Position numbers and translations under genes: made by a program. Positions 17,829-25,630 of a stretch of DNA of 64,000 nt are shown here, piece by piece. The stretch lies in the NCBI RefSeq assembly GCF_029223285.1, contig NZ_JARHUJ010000009.1:248001-312000 (forward strand), in the 5' to 3' direction. Positions within the stretch are counted from its first letter, which is position 1; each line of letters begins with the position of its first letter. The notes under the pieces are model-generated. The model was not told where the DNA came from. It made no database searches and saw nothing but the letters and a program-made list of their open reading frames with translations. The stretch comes from Paraflavitalea sp. CAU 1676 (lineage in GTDB: Bacteria > Bacteroidota > Bacteroidia > Chitinophagales > Chitinophagaceae).

Positions 17829-17876
17829 AACCCTTTTGTCATCCGCTCACGGGCATTGACAAAAGGGTTTTTCTTT
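17829..17876 (+). terminator. Intrinsic terminator of operon 2
   Basis: A perfect 12-bp stem AACCCTTTTGTC / GACAAAAGGGTT (17829-17840 and 17858-17869) is followed by TTTTTCTTT. It closes the SusCD-thioredoxin unit. Confidence 0.9.
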
Positions 17877-17903
17877 GCCATTTTCTTCTTATTTTGGTAC
17901 TCT

Positions 17904-18896
17904 ATGAGTACTTATCAACCAGCCGTTAATCGTTACGAACAAATGCAATACCGCCGCTGCGGAAAAAGCGGCATTCAATTGCCTGCCATATCACTCGGGC
18001 TCTGGCACAATTTCGGGCACGTGGATGTGCTCGAAAATTCAAGGGCCATCCTGCGCCTCGCATTCGATAATGGGATCACCCATTTCGACCTGGCCAACAA
18101 CTACGGACCACCTCCCGGATCAGCCGAAGAGAACTTTGGTAAGATCCTCAAAGAAGACTTCGCCGGCTACCGAGATGAACTGATCATTTCATCCAAAGCC
18201 GGGTATACCATGTGGGCCGGTCCTTATGGAGACTGGGGCTCCAAAAAATACCTGGTGGCCAGTCTCGATCAAAGTCTTAAGCGCATGGGGCTCGATTATG
18301 TAGATATCTTTTACCATCACCGGCCCGATCCCAATACACCGCTCGAAGAAACCATGGGCGCACTCGATCTTATCGTGCGGCAGGGCAAAGCCCTGTATGT
18401 GGGCATCTCTAATTACCCGGCCGACGAGGCGCGTAAAGCAATTACTCTGTTGCGCGAAATGGGAACGCCTTGTCTGATACACCAGCCTAAGTATTCCATG
18501 TTTGTTCGTTGGGTAGAGGAGGGGTTGCTCGATGTGCTGGGAGAAGAAGGAGTGGGTTGTATACCCTTCTCGCCATTGGCACAGGGGCTGCTCACCAATA
18601 AATACCTCAAGGGCATACCAGCCGATTCTCGCGCAGCCAAGGCGCATGGCTTCCTCAAGGAAGAAGAAGTAACGCCGCAGCGCGTTGGTCAGATACAGCA
18701 GCTGAATGAAATAGCGGTGCAGCGCAATCAGTCACTGGCGCAAATGGCGCTGGCCTGGTTGTTGAAAGATGATCGGGTAACATCTGTGTTGATCGGGGCC
18801 AGCAGCCCGGCACAGTTGGCCGATTCATTGCAGTGCATCAAAAGCAAGCCATTTACCAGCGATGAGCTGGAGCGAATAGAGAAGATATTGAAGTAG
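17904..18896 (+). CDS. Aldo/keto reductase, glyceraldehyde-3-phosphate reductase (YghZ)-like
   Basis: This 330-aa NADPH-dependent oxidoreductase of the AKR superfamily shows the full catalytic set: Asp and Tyr in HFDLANNYGPPPGSAEENFG, Lys in IISSKAGY, and His in DIFYHHRPDP. The NADPH site near the C-terminus reads VLIGASSPAQLADSL. The sequence is close to the L-glyceraldehyde 3-phosphate reductase/YghZ group. ATG at 17904 (MSTYQPAVNRYEQ) is chosen; the frame is open to 17856 but that part lies in the upstream terminator. Confidence 0.9.
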   Translation: MSTYQPAVNRYEQMQYRRCGKSGIQLPAISLGLWHNFGHVDVLENSRAILRLAFDNGITHFDLANNYGPPPGSAEENFGKILKEDFAGYRDELIISSKAGYTMWAGPYGDWGSKKYLVASLDQSLKRMGLDYVDIFYHHRPDPNTPLEETMGALDLIVRQGKALYVGISNYPADEARKAITLLREMGTPCLIHQPKYSMFVRWVEEGLLDVLGEEGVGCIPFSPLAQGLLTNKYLKGIPADSRAAKAHGFLKEEEVTPQRVGQIQQLNEIAVQRNQSLAQMALAWLLKDDRVTSVLIGASSPAQLADSLQCIKSKPFTSDELERIEKILK

Positions 18897-18912
18897 GTCC
18901 GTGTATATAATT

Positions 18913-18961
18913 TAAAAGCGGTGATCGCCGTCTGTAACAGACAATGCGGTCACCGCTTTTA
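18913..18961. terminator. Bidirectional terminator between convergent genes
   Basis: A 12-bp stem TAAAAGCGGTGA / TCACCGCTTTTA (18913-18924, 18950-18961) gives a U-rich 3-prime arm on both strands. It lies between the plus-strand aldo/keto reductase and the minus-strand gene ending at 18998. Confidence 0.8.
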
Positions 18962-18997
18962 TATTAATAGTATTGAAGGATGCTTGCTTCGGGCTAC

Positions 18998-19501
18998 TCA
19001 ACTCTCCCACACGATATTCAACACCTCACCCTGTTCATCAGTTTCAATCGCCAGCACCTGTTGGCTGGGCCGGCCGTTGATGGCCAGCGAGTAGTCGAAA
19101 ATGGCCAAAAAGCCGCCTTCGGCATCGGGGTATATGCCAATCCTTACCGGTTGCAGTTTGCCCAGCAATTGGATAGGGGCCGATAGGTTGTCGAATTGGT
19201 CGCCGAGCATCCTGCGCAAGTCACGCGGACCCAGTTCGTCCAGAAAGAAGCGGATATAGTCCAGGGCTTCGCCATCGGCATCATAGTCATCGCGCAAAAC
19301 GGCTCTATGCGCTTCATGAAACGCAGCGATCTTTTCCAGGAACTGATTGATGGTAGTGTCGAGGCCGGCTGCTAATTGTCTTTCATCAAAATGGAGGTCT
19401 AGTGAAACGGGGTAGCCGTCGATGTTCGTACTGGCATCATACCGGTCGTTGGTATTAAGGGCATTGACAGTGCCAAAATAAAGGATTTGGTATTCGCTCA
19501 T
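18998..19501 (-). CDS. DUF2004-like cytoplasmic protein
   Basis: The 167-aa soluble acidic protein has no signal peptide or membrane segment. Residues about 10-115 (IDGYPVSLDLHFDERQLAAGLDTTINQFLEKI, DDYDADGEALDYIRFFLDEL) resemble DUF2004 proteins, which are small soluble proteins of unknown role. The C-terminal half is a beta-rich domain (VRIGIYPDAEGGFLAIFDYSL). No function can be assigned. It stands alone, between a bidirectional terminator and another minus-strand gene. Confidence 0.7.
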   Translation of the reverse strand: MSEYQILYFGTVNALNTNDRYDASTNIDGYPVSLDLHFDERQLAAGLDTTINQFLEKIAAFHEAHRAVLRDDYDADGEALDYIRFFLDELGPRDLRRMLGDQFDNLSAPIQLLGKLQPVRIGIYPDAEGGFLAIFDYSLAINGRPSQQVLAIETDEQGEVLNIVWES

Positions 19502-19552
19502 AGTTGAGAGTGTTTAAACGTGCCCCAAGATACAACTATGATAAAAAAAAGC

Positions 19553-20377
19553 CTATTTCTTCCTATACCCCTCGATCTTACCCAAAATCTTCTGCGCATG
19601 TTCCGTTATGGGCGCGCCTTTGTTCATGAGCCAGCGGGCCAGGTCTTCTGCGGCCTCCCAGTCTTTCGTACCGGGGTCTACCAACGCAGCGCGCACCGTG
19701 CCCCAGCCTACATTATCTACAAAGTGAACGTCTGCGCCTCTGCTCACCAGTAACTCAACAATAGCCCGGTGTTTCTTATGGGAAGCCTTCATCAGCGGAG
19801 TCCAAAACCGCGGACCGTCCCACAAATTCGTATCCACCTTCGATTCAATGTCTGCACCGGCATCCAACAACCACTCAACGATCTCCAGGTGTCCCATTTC
19901 TGCAGCAATCATGAGCGGGCTGCAATTTGAGTTTCGCGCGTTTTGCCCTTGTTCTTTATCTGCCCCTTTTTCAATCAGGGTCTTTACCTGCTGTAAGTCG
20001 CCAGCTACGGCAGCTTTATATAAAGAAGTGCAATATGGTTTCAGGGGCTCGGCGCCCATATAGGCAATTTCATCCTGCAGGCTTTTTAGAAAGTCGGCGA
20101 TTTCCTTTCTTTTCGTAACATCTTTCTCAAGGCTGAGCGCTTTATCGATATCCGATTCTGCTGCGCTATGCAGGTTCAGTTGAATAAGGGCCTGGGCTCT
20201 CCACGAATAAAGTTGCGGATCAGTAGGGTGCTTTTCGATCAGTTTATTGAATAAGGAATGGGCTTCTTCAAATTGATGCGATAACAAAGCCTGCTGAGCA
20301 CGCTCCAGGGTCAAATTTTTTGCCATAGTTGTGGTTTGGTAATAGGATGAATAACGGTCATCTTCGGTTGATGCCAT
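19553..20377 (-). CDS. TPR plus ankyrin repeat protein
   Basis: The protein combines an N-terminal TPR-like pair (about residues 18-95: ERAQQALLSHQFEEAHSLFNKLIEKHPTDPQLYSWRAQALI) with three to four ankyrin repeats (about 118-230: LYKAAVAGDLQQVKTLIEKGAD, CSPLMIAAEMGHLEIVEWLLDAGAD, TPLMKASHKKHRAIVELLVSRGAD). It has no signal peptide or membrane segment, so it is probably a cytoplasmic protein-binding scaffold. The first 17 residues are low-complexity; Met18 (start at 20326, MAKNLTLERAQQ) may be the true start. Partner and role are unknown. Confidence 0.78.
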   Translation of the reverse strand: MASTEDDRYSSYYQTTTMAKNLTLERAQQALLSHQFEEAHSLFNKLIEKHPTDPQLYSWRAQALIQLNLHSAAESDIDKALSLEKDVTKRKEIADFLKSLQDEIAYMGAEPLKPYCTSLYKAAVAGDLQQVKTLIEKGADKEQGQNARNSNCSPLMIAAEMGHLEIVEWLLDAGADIESKVDTNLWDGPRFWTPLMKASHKKHRAIVELLVSRGADVHFVDNVGWGTVRAALVDPGTKDWEAAEDLARWLMNKGAPITEHAQKILGKIEGYRKK

Positions 20378-20576
20378 TACAAACGGTCCACCACGATAAA
20401 TATTTTAAAGCAAAAAGGAGCTGAAATGTAGTCGGGGATTGAATTTGGGGCCGCCCGGGAAGTGTGCGCCCAGCTCAGGCAGAACCCGCGTGTCTTGATC
20501 CGTAAAATCGTATGGTTAACACCTGCAGTATAGGTAATACTACCTGCAATGAAAAAAGATAGGTAATTATTGAAAA

Positions 20577-21011
20577 TTAATAGACAGATGCATACTCACT
20601 GTCCAGTAGTTGAAGCAGAACGGGTTGCGGATGCCGTTTTTTTACATAAGGCATCAGGGGCGCTAGAAACGAAAAAACGATGCTGTTAATAGTGACATCG
20701 CCCTTTTCTTCGTCATACGAGGCTTTGCTACCCGAAGTCCAGAATTCGGGTTCATCCTGTTCGTATTCCAATTGCCACGCAGCCAGGTCGAGAACAGCAT
20801 ATTCCACGAATTCAAAATCCGGACAGTTATTGCCCGTCTCTTCGGGAGACTTATGTAGGTTAAAGTTGATGGTGAGCCACCCGGCCCAGGGGCAACAGTA
20901 AATTCCGATAGATGAAGGCTGTGCATGTTCACTGGTAAACCTTTCCGTGGAGGAGTGAATGAAATCGAGAATAGTATCGGTATAAATGTCAAGGTTCACC
21001 ATAGCAGGCAA
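20577..21011 (-). CDS. Unknown cytoplasmic protein, 144 aa
   Basis: No family is recognised. The protein is soluble, acidic, without signal peptide, with a CCPWAGWLTINFNLH beta segment (about 39-53) and a C-terminal helix-rich part ending LLQLLDSEYASVY. An alternative start is Met4 at 21002 (MVNLDIYTDTIL). The pattern (aromatic-rich, cytosolic, lone gene beside an ankyrin protein) resembles immunity-type proteins, but nothing in the sequence proves this. Confidence 0.6.
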   Translation of the reverse strand: MPAMVNLDIYTDTILDFIHSSTERFTSEHAQPSSIGIYCCPWAGWLTINFNLHKSPEETGNNCPDFEFVEYAVLDLAAWQLEYEQDEPEFWTSGSKASYDEEKGDVTINSIVFSFLAPLMPYVKKRHPQPVLLQLLDSEYASVY

Positions 21012-21084
21012 TATAGCATATTTTGAGGAATGCCATATTGCTTGTCAAAAGTCAGTGCACCCAAAATCGGTCGTCAGTCTACTA

Positions 21085-22164
21085 TTACTGAGCGATCTTT
21101 TCGTTTTTGTCGGGCCCCATCTTATAGCCCATCAGTTTAGCCAGCGTCGGCTCCAGGCTGCCGTCATCCATACCCACCCCAATGATCTTCATATTGCCAT
21201 CCAGTAAAACCGAAAAGGGAATGGCATTGAGTTGAATGTGCTTGGCGATATCGCTTTCAAAACCTTTCAGGTCTACGGCTTGCGGCCACGGCAGGTCCTG
21301 ATCTTTTAAAGCCTTCAGCCATTCGTGTTTCTTGGTATCAACCGAAATGCTCACGATCTCAAAGCGTGGGTCATTGAATTTACCCTTCATGACTTTGTTT
21401 TCCTTGTGGGCAACGCGGCAGGGCCCGCAGTGACTATCCCAAAAGTCCACGAGAATATAAGAGGCCTTGATGGAGGAAATTTTAAACGGCTTGCCGTCAA
21501 CGTCGGACAATTCGAAGTCGGGAAAGGTGGAGCCAACTTTCAAAGCCGTACGCTGGGCCAGGTAGTTCCGGATTAAAGCCCCGGCATCGGTCATTTGCTC
21601 ACTTTCTGGAAGCCTGTTGTATAGTTTACCGGTATTTACTTCGCCTAGCTGCTTGCTGAAGAAACGGATATGGTGAACCAGCACTTTTGAGTTCGGTTTG
21701 GCCGTCATCAGGCTATCGAGGTAAGCGTAATACTTTTTTTGAGCAAGAGTGGCATACTCCTCCTGCGAAGTCGGGATGATCGGGTCTCGCGTAATGAGCG
21801 TTTTGGTGAAGTAAAGGTAACTGTCGTCATTCCCGGAAACATGGGTCGTGCGAAGGAGGCAGCGTCCGTTCATTTTCCATTCGGCAAAATTCATGACTAA
21901 GTTTCCTTCGTCCAGCCAGATGAAAATGATAGTCGACGTTTCGGTGGAGATATGAGCTTCTCCGGCTTTGTCCAGCGTGCCCGAAAAAGAGAAACTGCCG
22001 TCGTCTGCAATCTTTGTGGTTTTATCCTCCCCGCGAACCGATAAAGTGATTTTCTTCGAGCCGGTAACCCGCTCAACGGTCCCCGTAATTTGATAATTGA
22101 TCTTTTGCGCAGTAGCCCCAAAAGAACTGACCGTAAAAACGAAGGCAAGTAAAAGTTGCTGCAT
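21085..22164 (-). CDS. Secreted thioredoxin-fold protein with DUF4369 N-terminal domain
   Basis: This is a 359-aa exported protein. ATG at 22164 gives a good signal peptide (MQQLLLAFVFTVSSFGATAQ); the frame is open to 22239 but the added part is not signal-like. Residues about 22-110 form a DUF4369-type beta domain (YQITGTVERVTGSKKITLSV, DGSFSFSGTL); about 205-350 is a TlpA/AhpC-type thioredoxin fold with the redox motif CGPC in VDFWDSHCGPCR and a cis-Pro at AIPFSVLLDG. It should exchange thiols and disulfides in the periplasm. The architecture is common in Bacteroidota. Confidence 0.88.
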   Translation of the reverse strand: MQQLLLAFVFTVSSFGATAQKINYQITGTVERVTGSKKITLSVRGEDKTTKIADDGSFSFSGTLDKAGEAHISTETSTIIFIWLDEGNLVMNFAEWKMNGRCLLRTTHVSGNDDSYLYFTKTLITRDPIIPTSQEEYATLAQKKYYAYLDSLMTAKPNSKVLVHHIRFFSKQLGEVNTGKLYNRLPESEQMTDAGALIRNYLAQRTALKVGSTFPDFELSDVDGKPFKISSIKASYILVDFWDSHCGPCRVAHKENKVMKGKFNDPRFEIVSISVDTKKHEWLKALKDQDLPWPQAVDLKGFESDIAKHIQLNAIPFSVLLDGNMKIIGVGMDDGSLEPTLAKLMGYKMGPDKNEKIAQ

Positions 22165-22294
22165 ACAATATGGTAAGGGTTGAAAGTGAAAGCTAAACAC
22201 TAACGGGGTAGGATGTCTTACTAAGATAAGGCTGCTCATCGGTTTGTCCGAAAATTACATCCGACACAAGGGTGTTTTAACGAAATCTTAGGTC

Positions 22295-22368
22295 GGGGCC
22301 AGTTCAATGCATCCGGACTGGTGCCAGTTCAGGCATCTTGAAATGGGGTTGGTGCCTGTTCCTTGCAT
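22295..22368. repeat. Three degenerate direct repeats upstream of the BACON-NHL gene
   Basis: Three related units follow one another: GGGGCCAGTTCAATGCAT at 22295, GGTGCCAGTTCAGGCAT at 22320 and GGTGCCTGTTCCTTGCAT at 22351. The shared core is GGnGCCnGTTC followed by GCAT. They end 40 bases before the ATG at 22409 and could be regulator sites or a repeat remnant. Confidence 0.45.
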
Positions 22369-22408
22369 GAATAGCCCTTCGGCCGCGTTCAAGCACCAAA
22401 ATACCAAT

Positions 22409-23890
22409 ATGCGCATACCCCGGGTCCAATTGTTTATAGTCCTGATGATGGCCGTTATGGCCGGCTTCGTGGCTTGTAAAAAGGAAGCAAAGCCATACGT
22501 CGATGCCAGCAAAAAGGAAGTCGTTATAGCGACGGCTGGCGGTTCCGAAACCATCACGCTCAAAGCCAATGTCGCCTGGAAAATAACCGTTCCTGCCGAA
22601 GTGGAGTGGCTTACAATAGATCGTACGGTTGGCGAAGCAGGAGAAACTGCCCTCAAAATTACCGTGCAGGAAAACCCCACAAGCACCAATCGTACGGCAA
22701 ACCTCACATTAAATGCTGTCGACGCTCAGGCTCCGGCCGTTACGATCGCTGTAAAACAACAGGAAACAACCCTGGCGATTACAGCAGTACCAACCCAGGT
22801 AGCGGGTGCACAAATCATTACCATAGAGGGGAAAGGTTTCTCTACTGTACTTGCCGAAAATACAGTGACCGTAAATGGTAAAGCGGCCCTTGTAAAGGAG
22901 GCGCAGCACAATAAACTAAAAGTGGAAGTTCCGCTCAAGGCAGGCGAAGGTAAGATCGTGGTAAAGGTAGCCGCGCAAACTGCGGAGAGCCCGGTAGTGA
23001 AATACAATTGGGTGTGGATGACAACATCCTTGTATGGTGCTTATGGCGCGTATGGAATTACCGTATCAGATAATGGAACCGTATATACCGGTAATTTTGG
23101 TTTACATACCATTTCAAAATTTAGTCCAGGGACAAGTGCTGTGTTGGCAGGAAGTATCTCACATGTGGCCGGATTTAATGACAACACAGATGGCTCAAAA
23201 GCATTGTTCTATTATCCGGGAGGTTTAGCCATGTCAGAGTTAGGAGATGTGCTCGTGGCTGATATTAACAACGGAGTGATACGTCAGGTTACACCAACGG
23301 GTAGTGTGTCAACGTTTAAAACATTTTCAAAGGCAATTTATCCGGCTGTAATTACGGCTTCTGCCGATAAAAAGCTATTCTACGTAACAGATTGGTCTGG
23401 CAGAAACCTGGTGAGGTTTGATAATACTGGTGCAGAAACACATAGAAGCTTTGCTTCTGACGACGGTGGCATGGGTGATATCAAAATAAATGGGCTTTCG
23501 CTGGCGCCCAATAACGATCTGTATCTCACCGATAATGCACAGCACAGGGTGCTTAAACTCAGCAATGGCGTATTAAGTGTCGTAGCCGGCGGCATGCAGG
23601 GTGATGGCGACGGCGCAGGTACTGCAGCAAAATTGTATTCGCCTTTTGGCATAGCGCATGGCAATGGCGATACCTTGTTTATTGCCGATCAAAACAATCA
23701 TAAGATCAAAATGATCACGGGTGGTAATGTCGTGACTACCATCGCCGGTAGCAGCGCAGGGGTCGAAGATGGTATTGGAACCGCTGCAAAATACAAGGCA
23801 CCAACACATCTTCACTACGATAAACTTAATGGAGACCTGTATATCGCCGATAATGGCAACGACGCCGTTCGTAAACTCACAAGACAATAA
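22409..23890 (+). CDS. Surface lipoprotein with BACON, IPT/TIG and NHL-repeat domains
   Basis: This is a 493-aa lipoprotein. ATG at 22409 (MRIPRVQLFIVLMMAVMAGFVAC, lipobox Cys23) is chosen over 22307, whose extension runs through a DNA repeat. After the signal come a BACON domain (about 30-115: VVIATAGGSETITLKANVAWKI, AEVEWLTID), an IPT/TIG immunoglobulin-like domain (about 120-195: GAQIITIEGKGFST), and four to five NHL-type beta-propeller blades (about 215-493: GITVSDNGTVYTGNFG, LAMSELGDVLVADINNGVIRQV, LYIADNGNDAVRKL). NHL propellers bind ligands or proteins and BACON often binds carbohydrate or mucin; no enzyme motif is seen. It stands alone. Confidence 0.88.
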   Translation: MRIPRVQLFIVLMMAVMAGFVACKKEAKPYVDASKKEVVIATAGGSETITLKANVAWKITVPAEVEWLTIDRTVGEAGETALKITVQENPTSTNRTANLTLNAVDAQAPAVTIAVKQQETTLAITAVPTQVAGAQIITIEGKGFSTVLAENTVTVNGKAALVKEAQHNKLKVEVPLKAGEGKIVVKVAAQTAESPVVKYNWVWMTTSLYGAYGAYGITVSDNGTVYTGNFGLHTISKFSPGTSAVLAGSISHVAGFNDNTDGSKALFYYPGGLAMSELGDVLVADINNGVIRQVTPTGSVSTFKTFSKAIYPAVITASADKKLFYVTDWSGRNLVRFDNTGAETHRSFASDDGGMGDIKINGLSLAPNNDLYLTDNAQHRVLKLSNGVLSVVAGGMQGDGDGAGTAAKLYSPFGIAHGNGDTLFIADQNNHKIKMITGGNVVTTIAGSSAGVEDGIGTAAKYKAPTHLHYDKLNGDLYIADNGNDAVRKLTRQ

Positions 23891-23899
23891 CCCAAACTT

Positions 23900-23977
23900 C
23901 TTGCCGGGAGCACGTAGGCCCGGCAATTCTTAACACGGGGCCCCGCTTTCTGCCTGCAGAAGGCGGGGTTATTTTTT
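23900..23977 (+). terminator. Two tandem terminator hairpins
   Basis: The first stem is TTGCCGGG / CCCGGCAA (23900-23925) followed by TTCTT. The second is CCCCGCTTTC / GAAGGCGGGG with one G-U pair (23941-23968), followed by TTATTTTTT. Together they end the lipoprotein transcript. Confidence 0.85.
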
Positions 23978-24042
23978 ACGATGCCTCAATACCACATAGA
24001 TATGCGGTACAATGCTAACCTTCAAAACCCGACCTTCACCAT

Positions 24043-25455
24043 ATGAAATGGCTCACCACCCTGCTGCTATTGGTCTCGATGACCGCGATCCAGGCGCAAC
24101 CCAAAATATTGTATTACAAGCAGTCTTCGTCCGCATTCGCACAGAAGAAGATCCGCAAGGCCGATCTGGCACAGGACATCAAATACTGGATGCAGGTCAT
24201 GGAAGAAAGCCATGTCAACCTCTACCACGCAACGACAAAAAAAGCATTGCAAAGCCTGGCCACCCGCTTGTTGGCTCAATTGCCCGATTCCTTCGAGCAC
24301 CGTAAGGCCACATTGCTCATCAGTACACTGGCTGCCTCGCTCAATGAAGGCCACCTCGGCTTAGCGGCCGACCCCGTCACGGATAGTCTCTATGTGTGGC
24401 AGTCAAAACGATTCCCCTATTTTATGCGTGGCATCAATAGCGAGGGTTTTGTAGTCGAAGTCGATCTAAGTAAAAGAACACCCAAGTTGGAACCGGGTAG
24501 TACAATACTTTCCATCAACGGTCACAAGTCAATTGATCTCATCAAAAAGTACTCGCGCTACTACGGTGGACTTGAAGCCTGGAAAAAAGTATCCGTAAAA
24601 GACGCCATCCGGAAGCTGCTGTTTATGGATGATATCAAGAGCCCTTTTGAGATCGTAGCCTTGCAAGGCAGCGATACGCTGCGCTATTCGGTTGATGGAT
24701 TCTCCCGGAGCGAGGCAGATAGCATTACCAAAGTGCTTTCTCGGTCTATCCTGCGTCCCGAGCCCTTTTTGCTGAAGTTCGAGCCCGGCAACATCGCGGT
24801 GATAGAGTTCAACGACATGGACCGATCCCATAAAGAGAAGTTTGCGGCGTTCCTGGATAGTAGTTTTAAGATCATACAGGAGCGTAAGGCAGCAGGCTTG
24901 GTAGTGGATATCAGGAAGAATGGTGGAGGCGATTTTGCACTGGGTGAGCTGCTCATTAGCTATTTCACCGGTAAACCATATAGAAACGTCAGTGCAGTAA
25001 AGTACAAGATCAGCAGCCATGCCAGGGCAATGGCAACACTGCGCAATGAAAATTTCCCTTTCCAGAACGAGAAAAATGGTAGCGTCTATAGTTTTAAGGT
25101 CGATGCACTTACTACACCCGATAGTCAGCAATACCGCTTTACCGGCAAAACTGCCCTGTTGATTGGCCCTTCAACATTCTCCAGTGCCAACATGCTGGCC
25201 AATACCATTAAAGATTATCAACTGGCTACCGTATTTGGTCAGCCTACAGCCGAGCCCGGAAACGATTTTGGCGAAATATTCCCTTTCATGCTTCCTCGCA
25301 CACACGTCATCGCAACAGCGCCAGTAAAAATGTTCGTACGGGCCAATGGCAATGAAAAGGATTTTACAGGAATACAGCCCGATGTGTTTGTGAACGAAAA
25401 GCCAGGTGGAGAAGACGAGACGCTGCAGGCCGCCGTTAATTGGTTACACTCTTAA
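24043..25455 (+). CDS. S41-family serine peptidase, exported
   Basis: The 470-aa protein has a signal peptide (MKWLTTLLLLVSMTAIQAQ), a helical N-terminal part (about 38-105), a PDZ-like segment (about 125-185: EGFVVEVDLSKRTPKLEPGSTILSINGH) and the S41 catalytic core (about 245-440: IAVIEFNDMDRS, LVVDIRKNGGGD, TALLIGPSTFSSANMLANTI). Ser381 in TFSSAN is the likely nucleophile. It belongs to the tricorn-core/C-terminal-processing peptidase type and probably acts in the periplasm or outside the cell. It is flanked by strong terminators on both sides, so it is a single-gene unit. Confidence 0.87.
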   Translation: MKWLTTLLLLVSMTAIQAQPKILYYKQSSSAFAQKKIRKADLAQDIKYWMQVMEESHVNLYHATTKKALQSLATRLLAQLPDSFEHRKATLLISTLAASLNEGHLGLAADPVTDSLYVWQSKRFPYFMRGINSEGFVVEVDLSKRTPKLEPGSTILSINGHKSIDLIKKYSRYYGGLEAWKKVSVKDAIRKLLFMDDIKSPFEIVALQGSDTLRYSVDGFSRSEADSITKVLSRSILRPEPFLLKFEPGNIAVIEFNDMDRSHKEKFAAFLDSSFKIIQERKAAGLVVDIRKNGGGDFALGELLISYFTGKPYRNVSAVKYKISSHARAMATLRNENFPFQNEKNGSVYSFKVDALTTPDSQQYRFTGKTALLIGPSTFSSANMLANTIKDYQLATVFGQPTAEPGNDFGEIFPFMLPRTHVIATAPVKMFVRANGNEKDFTGIQPDVFVNEKPGGEDETLQAAVNWLHS

Positions 25456-25475
25456 ATAAATAATACCAAATTTTC

Positions 25476-25505
25476 AGCCCGCTGCACCAGGCAGCGGGCT
25501 TTTTT
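25476..25505 (+). terminator. Intrinsic terminator after S41 peptidase
   Basis: A perfect 10-bp stem AGCCCGCTGC / GCAGCGGGCT with a 5-base loop, followed by TTTTT. Confidence 0.93.
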
Positions 25506-25630
25506 GTTGCACCAAACAGGCTTCAGGTAAATTGATCGATCCCCCGGGTTGGCGGATTAGCACATCCAACGGTGTCTTGAGGGGTAACGTTGAGGATAGT
25601 CTCATATCGTACTAACGTAACTGTATAAAA

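Noticed and set aside
25510-25521. 12-base identity GGCTTCAGGTAA with the operon 1 leader at 1438-1449
   Set aside because: Short, not placed alike relative to genes, and without further match; most likely chance.
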